Below, piece by piece: positions 1-10,340 of a stretch of 64,000 bases of DNA. The translations under genes and the position numbers were made by a program. The stretch covers positions 5,001 through 69,000 of the forward strand of contig CAJQUW010009024.1 in NCBI GenBank assembly GCA_907163375.1, written 5' to 3'. The DNA comes from Prostheceraeus crozeri. Lineage: Eukaryota; Platyhelminthes; Polycladida; Euryleptidae. Each line of letters begins with the position of its first letter. The first letter of the stretch is position 1. The notes below the pieces were generated by a model. That model had not been told where the DNA came from. It ran no database searches and worked only from the letters and a program-made list of their open reading frames with translations.

Positions 1-360
1 ATGGATCATCAATGAGGACTGAATCACGTTTTACCAAGAAACGGAATGCTATAATTTCTGGCTTGAGGCTGAGCAGCAGAGTACGGGATGGCCTGGATTT
101 GAAAGAAAGGAGACTGATGAATCCAATTTACACGATTCATTGAAAGAATTGGAAATCGAACCGGAATCAGTTGGAAATCGTTTCGTGTTATTGGCAAGAT
201 GAAACCCAGCAGCTCAAGGTTACTATGTGTAGTTTAGCAAGCGGCTGAAACACAAAGACTTCTGTAATGAGCAAGTCAAAATCTTTAAAGCGATTCGACA
301 AGAATATTCAAAAGTCTTTATCAAACAACGACTTAACACTACTGCAGCGGAAACAATACG

Positions 361-642
361 TTGGCCTTGCGGCAAGAACTCAAACAGCGGAAAGGAAATC
401 TGGGAAAGACGTGGTTATGCACTAGGAAATTCAAATGCAAGCAACACACAAGAACTTATATAATTTTCAATGAGGGCTTTTACGGCGGTCCACCATCTGT
501 AAATCGTACGTCCCTCTTGTTAAACTATATATTTCAATCCATACGCACTAAATTTGATGAGTTTTCTCTTTTAGCTGCTACACGCAGCCCTGATGTAATT
601 GCTATTTGTGAGACTTGGCTAACAGAATACATATCGGAATAA
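361..642 (+). pseudogene. LINE endonuclease N-terminus (fragment)
   Basis: The last 30 residues carry KFDEF and RSPDVIAICETWL, the first conserved block of LINE apurinic/apyrimidinic-like endonucleases, where the E of CETWL is the metal-binding glutamate. The enzyme nicks target DNA to prime reverse transcription. Only the first block survives in this frame; 682-915 continues it weakly in other frames. The preceding part belongs to the spacer after ORF1, so the drawn start is not a real initiator. Confidence 0.7.
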
Positions 643-2521
643 CTGAGCTTCAATACAAGGGGTATTCTTTGTACCGTCAAGATGGCAGACGTTTTGTTTT
701 TTTATGGTGGAGGTGTGTGGCGTTATTATACCTGCGCATTTCGCTATTATTTCATCATCCATCAGATAGACAATCTTCCAGCTTTTGTTGATTGCTTGAG
801 TTTCCACACTCATAGAAGAAATTATCCTGATCATTATCTTGTATGTTCCTCCAGATTTAAATGCCCTTCATTGCCAAAATGTGATAGAATTTTTTGTTTG
901 AATTTTTGTCAATGATTCTTCCTTTTCAAATGTGATAATTGCCGGAGATTTTAAATCATCAAAGCACTGCAGAATTAGGAGAGAAAGTCCTTTGCATTTG
1001 GTGAGGTGAGTGAACAAACCCACGCGAAAGACTATTATATCCTTGATAAAATCTTAATAAGTGGAATTTCTATTTTTCATCGTATTATGCATGTAATAAT
1101 AGTGAGTCCTAATAATGACGTAACAGATACTCTGTCCCCTTATCGATTGAACCTCCAATCGGAAATTCAAGATCATTTGTGTTAGTTTCTTTTAAAGTCT
1201 TGTTTACATATTGGAAAATACGAGTGGGACAAAATCATATTTTTGTAAACTCTCTGATTTCAGGTTCTCATGTAGAAAGTTTCAAAAGAGTCTTTACTAT
1301 ACTACCCTGGACTTTGTTTTATAGATCTGAAGTCTCTTCTGTCGAATAAGTGTGCTATATTTCATGGAGTGCATCCAGGAAGCTCTTGATAAACTGTTCC
1401 GTCTTCAGTATTGTTAAAATGAGTGGTATAGAAAAGTCATGGTCCATCCCAAAATTAAAGTTTGTTTGGTCAATCGTTCGCTACGCTGCTTTATTCGGGT
1501 AACATAATTTCACGCAATACTGCCATTATCGAAAACAAAAGTCCGAGAAGAAGATCGAAAATCGCAAAAAAGGCTTGGATTTTCAAAAATTGAAGGAAAA
1601 ATCCAAATGATAAGATGGAAAAGTCTTAACTCCAGCTAATAATATCACTACTAGTTTCAACCTCAAACTCGGAAGTCTGCCCAGTGTCATTAATCAAGCC
1701 TTACAGCAGGAATTTCTTGATTTGCCAGATTGGGGGACAAATGTGTTTAATTTGATCAAAGAATATAATGAACCTTGGAAAAATTGATGTGTCTGTTGGA
1801 AAGACGAAAGACGAAAAGATTTTCTTGCGCAACTAAAATCATCAAAGGCTTCGGGTTGTGATGAATTTCCATCATTCCTAGCTAAGGTGCCTGCGAAGAG
1901 CTGGTTGTGGCCCTCACTCATATTATTGCGCTGTTCATAGAGAGCAAAAACCTTTCCCGACCCAAATGGAAATTTAGCCAATGTACACACCGCCTGCCGA
2001 GGCGTTTTAAAAACCCATCTGTTAAAACGACATTAGACTCATTTCAGTTCTTTCCCGTGTTCTCAAAGGTTCTTGAGGAATATGTGATAGACTCTTTGAA
2101 ACCTTTGATTGATTCTTGCATATGGCGACAATCAGTTTGGTGGTTTCGTCCTGGTTTACTCCACTGTTCATGCCAATATAAAAATGACATGATTATATTA
2201 CATCTACGATGGCAATCTTGATAATATTGGTGTTGTTGTTATATCGTTTGACATGGCGGAAAGACATTTGACAAACTCAATTACTTGGATCTGATATATA
2301 AAAATCCTCATTGACACTGATTTACCATCAAACTTCATTCATTGGTGCTGTAGTTCTTGCAGCATAGGAACAACGTGTCAAACTTGTGAATTGTGTAAGT
2401 TCCACCGTACCCGTTACATCTGGATTGTGTGTCCTCAAGGAGGCAAAACTTTCACCTTTTCTGTTCGGTATTCACATGAACTCACTTGTCCCTTTTCATT
2501 CCTACAGCCTAATGTCTAAAT

Positions 2522-3268
2522 ATGCAGACGATGTATGTGATTAGGTGTTACCCAATTTTGTCGATGAGAATGTTGAGGAGTTTTGTCAAACATGAAATTG
2601 ATAATGTAAATATTTGGCGTCAGACCCATGGACTATCTTTGAATAGTGAAAAAACCAAATGTTTATTTATAAAACGAAAGACAGTGATGTTTTCTCCTTT
2701 GAATGTCAATTTTGTCGATCACTTAAAGATTCTTGGTGTTTTTACAACGCATATCTCACATGGGACACTTTTGTGAATTATTTGTGTAAACAAGCTAGTC
2801 AGCGTCTCTATGTAATCAAGGGTCTGAAAAATTATTTGACAAAACCTGAGCTTATCATGATTTATAATACCACCGTTTTGTCAACTCTTGAGTATAATTC
2901 ACCTTTATTAATCGGTATGAACAAAATGTGCTCGGAAAAAATGGAAAAAGTTCGGGGCCGGTCTCACCGTATTATCTGTGGAATGGATTTTATCTTTGAC
3001 AAGTTTACACCAATTTACATCAGAAGAAATTGTTGCTAGCCTTAAAGACCTTCATGATATTCAGAACTCAAATAATCTCTTGTTTCATTTAGTTCCTTCC
3101 TACATTTGCCAGAGTCTCGACATCGTCAAAAGCTGGTTGTGCTCTACTTCTCGCACTTTAGAGCCGTCAGTCATCGTCGTCATTTACCATTTTGTACAGA
3201 ACTACATAATCGAAGTTGCAATCTATGATCATTTCAAAAATTTGCTGTTTGTTCAATGTATCCTCTAA
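2522..3268 (+). pseudogene. LINE reverse transcriptase, palm end and C-terminal region (broken)
   Basis: The YADD catalytic box (2521-2532) is followed by NSEKTKCLFIKRK and DHLKILGVF, then a thumb-like stretch with LTKPELIMIYNTTVLSTLEY and MEKVRGRSHRIICGM. These are the usual C-terminal blocks of CR1/L2/Jockey RTs, involved in strand extension during target-primed reverse transcription. They lie in three overlapping frames (2522-2776, 2659-3039, 2978-3268), so the gene is dead. Similar blocks recur in the LINEs at 9.1-10.3 and 12.9-14.1 kb, but this copy is not near-identical to either. Confidence 0.8.
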
Positions 3269-3349
3269 ATCCATTTCCATATTTCTATGTATATCTTGTG
3301 AAATTATTTGATTTTTATTGATTTGAAATATACACCTCATATCCTATAT

Positions 3350-3680
3350 ATACATGTATAGATAAGAAGTGTGCGCTCCTGCCCCACTTGTACACTCCTG
3401 CCCCACGGACGAATATGAAATATACGCCCCTGCCCCGCAGCTGTACGCTCCCGCCCCCATGTGCACTCCTGCCCCACTGACTCTCCTGCGTATGAGCTTT
3501 TGCGGAATATGATTGTGCATTGATGTGCACTGTTGTGAAAGAAGTTCTATGGCTGTCAGCACCTCCAAATGCCTGGTCCGACGATTGCTGTAGGCCCTGG
3601 TCCCTTCATGTACAAGTGGGGCAGGAGAGTACAATTCTCGGTGGGGCAGGAGCGCACATTTCTTATTTACATATATATAT
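3350..3680. mobile_element. Foldback/MITE-like element built on GTGGGGCAGGAG repeats
   Basis: The left arm holds CTCCTGCCCCAC at 3376-3387, 3395-3406 and 3466-3477, with variants at 3427-3438 and 3448-3460. The right arm holds the inverse GTGGGGCAGGAG at 3616-3627 and 3641-3652. The outermost sequences on both sides are also inverted copies (TAAGAARTGTGCGCTCCTGC at left, its complement at right). Short repeats in inverted arms around a unique core of about 130 bp are typical of foldback elements and some MITEs. No transposase is present. Confidence 0.6.
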
Positions 3681-3745
3681 ATTATATATATATATTTATA
3701 TATATATATAGTATATATTTATATATTTATAACTATATATAGTTT
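3667..3745. repeat. AT dinucleotide-rich tract
   Basis: An interrupted (TA)n run that abuts the right arm of the foldback element. It may be the insertion target or a slippage product. Confidence 0.8.
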
Positions 3746-3800
3746 ACGCATTAGAGCGCCAGGCATTTCATATTCAGAAAGGAAAAACAATTTTTCTTTG

Positions 3801-3841
3801 ACCGGACATGTTTCGATGTTCAATACATCACCATCAGCGGT
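3801..3841 (-). ncRNA. Hammerhead-ribozyme-like motif at a PLE edge
   Basis: Read on the minus strand: ACCG, CTGATGG, helix II GATGT/ACATC with loop ATTGA, GAAA, a one-pair helix III (C-AT-G), cleavage triplet GTC, then CGGT closing a 4-bp helix I with ACCG. The match to the CUGANGA...GAAA...UH consensus is complete except that A9 reads G and one extra U follows. PLEs are known to carry minimal type I hammerheads in their terminal repeats. Activity is untested. Confidence 0.5.
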
Positions 3842-3959
3842 GGAGTAACAAACAGAGACAGTTCATCTTTCTTAAATATCAAGTCACAACACATAATTAT
3901 AGTTCACAAGGCTTCACAGTCGCACTTTCATACAATAAATCAATTGGTAAAACCTAAAA

Positions 3960-4530
3960 TCTTAAAATCGAGCAATATGTATCAGATTGTTGAAGACGAA
4001 CTATCGTCCTACTATTGAGGGTGTTACAAAGTGTGGAGTCGCTCGATGTAGCTGTTGTCCCACTCTTATAACCGGGAAAATCATAGATCTCAAGGTTGAT
4101 AATGCTAGGATGACTTTTCATACAAAAAAGAATATGAACTGTCTATCCAGAAATGTCATTTACATTTTCCGCTGCAGAGGTTGTAACGAAATATATGTGG
4201 GACAGACTGGGGATCTTTTTCGTAGTAGACTGACTGTTCATAGACAGCAAATCAATAATGAGCAATATAGGATCCTTACCGTTAGTGCTCATATTGCCAT
4301 ATGTTGTAGAAATCTTCCGATGCCTTTTGAAGTTGCGCCAATATATCAACTGCATCCATCTACGAATCGTTTGGACAGAGACAAGAAAGAGCATTATTTT
4401 ATTTCTATGCTTGAACCTAATTTGAATGCAGCTTCATAGATTTTGCATGTATTTTAGTTTATTTAGCTTTAAATATATCATTCCATGAGTAGCTAGCCTT
4501 CCAAGAAGAAGGTGAAACTGGTCGGGAATA
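3960..4530 (+). mobile_element. PLE-2: 5'-truncated Penelope-like element
   Basis: A 3' fragment of a Penelope-like retroelement holding only the zinc knuckle, the GIY-YIG endonuclease and the 3' end. It meets PLE-1 tail to tail. The end of PLE-2 (4501-4526) and the end of PLE-1 (4623-4648, complement) share CCAAGA, GGTGAAAC and GGTC, so both carry the same terminal motif in opposite orientation. 5' truncation is common in PLEs. Confidence 0.8.
3987..4439 (+). pseudogene. PLE GIY-YIG endonuclease fragment (PLE-2)
   Basis: 150 codons covering the C-terminal endonuclease of a PLE protein. A Cys cluster KCGVARCSCC (residues about 16-25) is the linker zinc-knuckle region. NVIYIFRC and EIYVGQTGD form the GIY-YIG motif, RSRLTVHRQQ holds the catalytic-helix Arg, and DRDKKEHYF holds the expected downstream acidic position. 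The nuclease nicks DNA for target-primed reverse transcription. The RT is missing, so this is a dead fragment, although the frame itself is open to a plausible natural C-terminus (SMLEPNLNAAS). It is clearly diverged from PLE-1. Confidence 0.85.
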
Positions 4531-4799
4531 CTGACTTTTCCTTGAGTTCTTTATATACATATATAAATATATAATTCCAAATGAACCCGGTTGAAAAATG
4601 AATCAAAACACCATTTTTACTTCCCTGACCGGTTTCACCTCATCTTGGAGGCTTGTCAAAGGGAATGAATATATCAAACAAAAAGCAGCATACAAATTCA
4701 AAATTAACATGTTGATTAAATGTTGAGTTTAGGCCTCAACATAGAAGTGAAAGCATTCTCTTTAAGCTCACGCTGTAATTTTGATGCGCTAGGACTTAA

Positions 4800-6266
4800 C
4801 TAATAGATAGGAGCCGCTGTGAATTTCATTGGTAAGTTATTGGCGCACATAGAGACGTGTCGGCTCATGTTAAGTATTGCACATCTTGTGTGTGTTATAT
4901 GTTGTCTATGTACTGTTAGGCGGTTTCTAAACATGTCGCCTGTCTGCCCAATATAGAATTCGTGGCAACCTCCGCATCTTATTACATAAATAACATTTTT
5001 TGACTGGCAGTTCATGTTGCTCTTCACATAAAACGTTCTCTCTTGGCCATCTACAACAAAACTCAGTTCTTTTCCTGTTATCAAAGTCGAACAGGCTTGG
5101 CATTTTGATTCATTGCACTTTTCAATTCCTGTTATCGTTATTCTGTTGTTCCTTCTTAAAATGCTTAACAGTAATTTTGGTTGTTTGTATGATCCAAAGA
5201 AGTTACAATTTTTAGATGAGTTCATCAGCTTTAACGTGTTACTTGCTGGAATTATCAGCTTCTGGTAAGTATTAGGATTGTTCTTATTGAAAGTACTCAC
5301 GAAAGGGATCATTTTGTTCATGTTTCGGTTTCTTACATTCTTCTTCGGAGAATTACGTTTACACTCTAAAACTCTTAGAAAACAATTGCGTATAAGTTTT
5401 TTAGGGTAATGTAAATTTCTGAGAATTTGTTCTAGTTCGTTCAATCTGCTGGTTCGTAGTTCAGGCTTGGAAACAATTCCTGTAATTCGTCTTGCTAGAG
5501 TAGAAGGTATGTTGTTGATCACGTGCTTTGGATGTGCTGAATGATATGGAAGATAATTATGGCTGTCGGTGAACTTGTAATAAATGTTCGTTTCTAATTT
5601 ATCATTTTCTTTAAACACAGTCACATCTAAAAAGTTCAGCTGCTTGTTGTTGTATTCCAATGTGAAATTGATATCATTATGCAATTCATTCAAGATATTA
5701 TGAAACAACTTAATATCACCGAAACGATTTTCCCATACTATCCAACAGTGGTCAATGTAACGTGTCCAAGATTGGGTTATAGCATTGGAAAAATCTTCGG
5801 AATAAATTTCTTTAATAATGATGTACATTTTGTGTTCCAAGTAGCCCATTACTAAAATCGCGTATGTCGGTGCTAGCTTTGTGCCTATCGCGGTACCAGA
5901 TTTTTGAATGTATATGTCATTTTCAAAACTGAAGTAGTTGTTTTCCAAAACCAAGCTTACAGCTTTCAGTATGAATTCGTCACAAAACCTATCAGGAATT
6001 AATGATCTCGCGGTGCGTAGCCAGAAGCTAATCGACTCTAGTCCTAGGGAATGCGGAATATTCGTATACAGCGATACAACGTCAAAAGAGACAAACGTAA
6101 AGTCGTCCATGTTATCAAGATATTTAGGTAATTTTGAGAGAAAATGTTGGGTATCCTGACAATAGCTCGTCAACGTATTGACAATAGGCTTCAAAAGCTC
6201 ATCAGTAAAATAGCTCAAATGCATTGTAGGAGCAAACGTGCTAGAGATTATTGGGCGGAATTTCAA
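4800..6266 (-). pseudogene. PLE-1 reverse transcriptase and GIY-YIG endonuclease
   Basis: 488 codons. RT blocks in order: KFRPIIS (residues 2-8), VSFDVVSLYTNIP (first catalytic Asp), SGTAIGTKLAPTYA, then RYIDHCWIVW where PLEs normally have YIDD, so the second catalytic Asp is His. LNFLDVTVF is the following core block. After a thumb region comes a Cys-rich linker (KCNESKCQAC) and GIY-YIG (NVIYVIRC, EFYIGQTGD, RNRLTVHRQH). The end at APIY comes earlier than in PLE-2, so the C-terminus looks shortened. The RT is probably dead from the D-to-H change alone. Confidence 0.85.
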
Positions 6267-6551
6267 ATTTGGGGGAACAGCACTTCAATATATTTGTGTT
6301 CATCAGGTTGTACGTTTTCAAATGTCTCGAAGTGCTTGTGCAACTTAGGTAGACCATATAGGAATGGCGTTTTACAATCAAAATTAGTCAAGAAATTGAA
6401 TTCTTTTTTTGGTAAATCTACAACAATTGCTATGACCTTTACAGAATCGCTTGATTTTATTTACAGTCTCATTAGGATAATAATTATCTATTTTCATGTA
6501 TGTTGATTCATCTGATAAATGTTCTGCGATCATGCGTTCTCTATAGAATGT

Positions 6552-7022
6552 CTAATCTAAGATGACGAAATCCCCGCCTTTGTCAGCGTTCGTGATAAGT
6601 AAATCCTCATTAGACTTCAGTGAATTCAACGAGATTCTTTCATCGTATGTTAAATTGTGATACAACTTAGCAGTCTCTGTAAATAGTGTTGGGACTTGAC
6701 TTTCAATGAGGTCTATTATACTGTCAAGGTTATTATTTAAACCTTTTGGAGGAGTGAAGTTGGAGGGACTGCGTATTAATTGAATATCTGAATTTGTTAT
6801 ATTATCATCCTTAAAATAATCCCTTAATCTCAATTTCCTGCAAAACTCTGACACATCATTTTCGCAATCTAAAGCATTTCTTTTTGTTGATGGAGTAAAT
6901 TTACAACCTTTTGATAACAATGTTTTAGTGCTATCCCCTGGCTCCAAGGAAGACAAGTTAAAGATCGAGATACCCTTCATTCTAAAAAAAGAGGATTGTC
7001 TGCTAATCCTTCGCCATAGCAA
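6552..7022 (-). pseudogene. PLE-1 N-terminal region
   Basis: The 156 codons contain FNLSS, LLSKGCKFTPS and ITNADKGGDFVILD. The pattern of Leu-Ser start, 'FTPTP'-like box and ADKGG is the signature of the PLE N-terminal domain just before the RT fingers. It is in a different frame from the RT segment downstream, with about 285 bp between. It therefore belongs to the same element but not to one continuous reading frame. Confidence 0.75.
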
Positions 7023-7095
7023 TTTTATGATTCATTTAACAAGTCTAAATTGCTTCTATTGTTTTTGATAAGCCCTAGGATAACGATTTCTTTGA

Positions 7096-7108
7096 TTATA
7101 CCTAGGTT
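7096..7108. repeat. Left target-site duplication of PLE-3
   Basis: TTATACCTAGGTT occurs here and again at 9073-9085, exactly bracketing the palindromic PLE-3. This marks a single insertion event. Confidence 0.75.
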
Positions 7109-7135
7109 CATATTCGACCAGTCGGTTCGGGAGTT

Positions 7136-7716
7136 TCATTTGATAACAGCAAAAGCAAGAACACTTTTCAGTGTGAACTCCGTGTTTTTATTTGGTCAAG
7201 CAGTCAATAATAAAATCAAAGTTACAGGAATTTTCGGCCTCTTGGCCCTTGTCAACTGTTGATGTTTGCATCACCCTTACGTGCATATCCAGCCATTAAA
7301 TAAGGCCATCACTGGTCATAGATCAGCAGTGAACATGACTAACAAGAGGGTATGACGTCATTTCTTGTTTCCTATTAATCTTAGGTTTTAGACTGTCAAT
7401 ATATTTACATTCGTCGATAGTAGTATCACGAGAATTAGTTTTCTTTGATAGAATCTCAATTTTAAAATTATCGATGCTGGTATTATTTCCATGCAACAAC
7501 GTATGCAGCGCTAGCGCATTATTTTCGTTTCTTTTATTTATAGCGCTTTTGTGTTCATGTTGGCGAATTTTAAACTGACGAGATGTTTTAACTATATAAA
7601 ACTGATTGCAAATCGCACAAGTATACTTGTATACTACATAGCGATCAGCACAAGTATACTTGTTGCCGATCTGTTTGTAAACATTGCACGTACAAGTGTT
7701 TAATTTTTGATTTATT
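7136..7716 (-). repeat. PLE-3 left inverted arm
   Basis: Complement of 8522-9072. It contains the GIY-YIG region and the 3' UTR with the GGCC...GGCC-GAAAA motif. It keeps a 33-bp stretch that the right arm lacks, between copies of AAGTATACTTGTGC, which looks like a deletion between short direct repeats. Confidence 0.8.
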
Positions 7717-7923
7717 CCTCATAAAGTTTTCCAGAGACTTGTTAGGTTTACTCACTAGGTTGCTGTCCAACCTATGTTTGCGTAAAAGTTTTCGAATTTT
7801 TTTATCACATCCGTCACTGATGAAGGGCAGAATCGAATTTGGATACTTCTTGTTTTGGGAACGCTTCTGTTTGGCATGTTTTTTAATCCTGCAGTCCTTG
7901 TTGTTATATCCATTGTTTTTTTT

Positions 7924-8516
7924 TTATTGCCTTACAAATGCCTTTTGAGACTTTTCAAACTTTTCATTAGTTGAACATCTTTTCTCAATGTCATTCAGGT
8001 GGGATTGTACAAAATTTGATTTTACATGCGCAGGGATATGGGAATCTTTTTTCATACAAATGCCTGAATGTCTTTGTTTTTGAAACCAAGTGTACTCAAT
8101 TTTATTTCCTTGAGTAGTTATACTTATATCCAGAAAATCAAGACTTATCTCCGGTGGATTCACTCCTATTGTGAATCCACCGTATTCTCAATGTCATTAA
8201 ATGTAGTCACTATTTCGTTCACAGTTTTGTCGTCAAATTCAATAGGACCAAAAATTATATCGTCAATATATCGTTTGTACAACATCGACTTGTTTCTCAA
8301 TTTTTGAAAAGCACTCTCTTCAATGTAATGAAGAAAAATGATGGCGAATGGCGGCGCAAATCTACACCCCATCGGAACTCCTTTTATTTGCCGATGATAA
8401 TTCCCGCTATGTTGTATCTCATAGTTGTAACACATGAATTTCATCATATTTTCTATATGATGAAGACTGATGTTGAAATTATCAATTTCTGAATAATGTT
8501 CCTTTATCATTTTCAT
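7924..8516 (-). pseudogene. PLE-3 reverse transcriptase fragment
   Basis: Two adjoining frames (8516-8166 and 8163-7924). The first has the RT box KGVPMGCRFAPPFA and the catalytic box YKRYIDDIIF with both aspartates. The second has LDFLDISI, the next core block, then thumb sequence. The upstream fingers are absent, so the copy was 5'-truncated on insertion. The motif style resembles the Penelope/Poseidon group more than PLE-1. Non-functional. Confidence 0.8.
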
Positions 8517-8527
8517 ATTGTGCGCTT

Positions 8528-8896
8528 ATGAGGAATAAATCAAAAATAAAAAACACTTGTACGTGCAATGTTTGCAAACAGATCGGCAACAAGTATACTT
8601 GTGCGATTTGCAACCAGTTTTATATAGGTAAAACATCTCGTCAGTTTAAAATTCGCCACCATGAACACAAAAGCGCTATAAATAAAAGAAACGAAAATAA
8701 TGCGCTAGCGCTGCATACGTTGTTGCATGGAAATAATACCAGCATCGATAATTTTAAAATTGAGATTCTATCAAAGAAAACTAATTCTCGTGATGCTACT
8801 ATCGACGAATTTAAATATATTGACAGTCTAAAACCTAAGATTAATAGGAAACAAGAAATGACGTCATACCCTTTTGTTAGCCATGTTCACTGCTGA
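8528..8896 (+). pseudogene. PLE-3 right arm GIY-YIG endonuclease
   Basis: 122 codons. CTCNVCKQIGNKYTC is the Cys-rich linker; FYIGKTSRQFKIRHHEHK is the YIG half and catalytic helix; EFKYIDSLKPKINRK ends the domain. Part of the GIY strand is missing relative to the left arm, consistent with the 33-bp deletion. It is a fragment with no RT on this strand. Confidence 0.8.
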
Positions 8897-9072
8897 TCTA
8901 TGACCAGTGATGGACTTTTTTAATGGTTGGATATGCACGTAAGGGTGATGCAAACATCAACAGTTGACAAGGGCCAAGAGGCCGAAAATTCCTGTAACTT
9001 TGATTTTATTATTGACTGCTTGACCAAATAAAAACACGGAGTTCACACTGAAGAGTGTTCTTGCTTTTGCTG

Positions 9073-9085
9073 TTATACCTAGGTT
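9073..9085. repeat. Right target-site duplication of PLE-3
   Basis: Second copy of TTATACCTAGGTT (see 7096-7108). LINE sequence resumes immediately to the right. Confidence 0.75.
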
Positions 9086-9124
9086 GATAGTAATTTCTGT
9101 TCATGCTGCGTTGATTCCGTTGTT

Positions 9125-9664
9125 GTGGATTTTCGTCCGATTTCAATTCTGTCTATTTTGTCACGTGTTTTTGAGGGGATTTTCTGTAAAAAATACCTTA
9201 TTCCTTATGTCAATAAACATATTACTGATGATCAATTTGCGTATGTCCCTGGTCCAGAGAAAGGAACCGTTGTTGCTTTAAATGCTATTTACCTCAAAAT
9301 GCTAAGTTATTTGGATAAAAGTTCAGGCGCTGTTCGTATGGCAACTATTGACCTCACTAAGGCTTTTGAAAGTCTGACACATGAATCTATTATTGAAGCC
9401 TGTCTTTTATCTAGTCTTCCTAAATTCTGTATTCAATGGATTTTCAGTTATCTGTCTGACCGAGGTCAGCGTGTTTTGCTGGATGGGAATTTGTCTACTT
9501 TAGTGAAGACTAACTGTGGGGTTCCTCAGGGCAGTGTGATCGGCCCGTTACTTTTTTCGCTTGTCATGAACTCATTGTCTCCAACTTGTAACAACTCGTG
9601 CTTTGTAAAATATGCAGATGATCTCACTGTGCTACATTTTCTGAGAAATGAAAGCGAGGATTAG
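9125..9664 (+). pseudogene. LINE-2 reverse transcriptase, fingers and palm
   Basis: 180 codons: FRPISILSILSRVFE, ITDDQFAYVPG, MATIDLTKAFESL (first catalytic Asp), GVPQGSVIGPLLFSL and KYADDLTVLHF (YADD at 9611-9622). These are RT blocks 1-5 in canonical order for CR1/L2/Jockey-type LINEs. The frame ends shortly after YADD and continues in other frames at 9713-9964 and 9939-10235. All visible catalytic residues are kept, so decay is moderate. Confidence 0.85.
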
Positions 9665-9712
9665 CTCCAGGTCGAGATTGATGCTATATTTGAATGGACT
9701 ACTTCACACAGT

Positions 9713-10235
9713 TTGAACATCAATCCGAATAAAAGTTGTGTAATGGACGTAATCTCGAAAAAGAATATGATTTGTGAGCCTATTCATTTATCCAGCCTGA
9801 CCCTTAATAGGGTTAGTACTGTGAAAGTTTTAGGTTGTAATCTCTCATCCGATCTAAAGTGGAATGTTTTTGTTGATTCGGTAATTAAGAAAGCGTCCAG
9901 ACACATGTATCTTTTGTTGTGTTTGAAGACCCTTACTTTTGTATGCTTTTCCTGTAACATGTAGCATGACAGATTTTTTAAGAATTCGTTTGTTACGGAT
10001 CGAGAAAAGAGCGTTTCGTCTAATTGATGATAAATCATGTATTAAAGAGTCCTTGTTTTCTGCAGGTGACAAGATGTGTCGTAATCTTTTTGAGAAAGTT
10101 TTAAGAGAACCTCATCATCCGCTTCGTCCCTTTTTTGAACCAAGGCAGTTGTCGTTAAGGAAAAACTGTTGTCTGAGGAAGCCTTTGGCAAGAACAAAGA
10201 GATTTCAAAACTCTTTTATTAAGTATTGTCCATGA
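9713..10235 (+). pseudogene. LINE-2 RT C-terminal region
   Basis: Two overlapping frames: NINPNKSCVMDV and VKVLGCNLSSDLKW, then RIRLLRIEKRAFRLI and FSAGDKMCRNLFEKVL, ending LARTKRFQNSFIKYCP. This tail is shared with minus-strand fragments at 52.5-52.7 and 54.4-54.7 kb, so at least three copies of this LINE lineage lie in the window. Confidence 0.75.
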
Positions 10236-10340
10236 TTTTAGGTTTATGTGTCCTTTTTTATGTTTTTATGCATCTACTACCTTGTCGAATTCTCACCGCT
10301 ACTGTGAGTCTAAATAAAGCTTTTTGAATTTTGAATTATA

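Larger units (their letters stand above)
1..3320 (+). mobile_element. Degraded LINE (CR1/L2/Jockey-like), 5' end outside the window
   Basis: Non-LTR retrotransposon relic reading rightwards. Parts in order: an ORF1 C-terminal-like stretch around 210-440, the start of an apurinic-type endonuclease around 520-640, reverse-transcriptase remnants from about 2040, the polymerase box YADD at 2521-2532, and the C-terminal thumb region at 2660-3270. The order ORF1-EN-RT is that of CR1/L2/Jockey-group LINEs. The frame is broken many times, so it is an old inactive copy. The 3' boundary near 3320 is approximate because no clean tail repeat was seen. Confidence 0.8.
4600..7095 (-). mobile_element. PLE-1: near full-length Penelope-like element
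   Basis: Reading leftwards: an N-terminal PLE domain (7022-6552), a short region out of frame (about 6551-6267), then RT plus GIY-YIG (6266-4800) and a 3' end with the terminal motif near 4623-4648. Order and size fit a one-ORF endonuclease-bearing PLE. The coding region is broken at least twice and one catalytic residue is changed, so the copy is inactive. The 5' limit is placed at the target duplication of PLE-3. Confidence 0.8.
7109..9072. mobile_element. PLE-3: palindromic, head-to-head Penelope-like insertion
   Basis: The left part reads leftwards: RT fragment 8516-7924, zinc-knuckle and GIY-YIG remnants 7720-7380, 3' UTR to about 7136. The right part (8522-9072) is an inverted copy of only the 3' half (GIY-YIG plus 3' UTR). 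The arms are about 550-580 bp and close to identical. The 13-bp direct repeats outside show that the whole palindrome entered in one step. Inverted, 5'-truncated double inserts are known for Penelope and are thought to reflect template jumping. Confidence 0.8.
9086..10340 (+). mobile_element. LINE-2: RT-bearing LINE, 5' part missing
   Basis: Non-LTR element starting within the RT and running to a 3' end with AATAAAG and two copies of TTTTGAATT (about 10310-10340). Its left limit coincides with the PLE-3/PLE-1 junction. The RT is recognisable across three frames. Confidence 0.8.

Noticed and set aside
112-145. CTGATGA with a following GAAAG in the LINE ORF1 region
   Set aside because: The strong local pairing (ATGAATC/GATTCAT) uses the core bases themselves, and the site lies in old LINE coding sequence.
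7817-7823. CTGATGA inside PLE-3
   Set aside because: Antisense of RT coding sequence with no helix and no GAAA at the right spacing.
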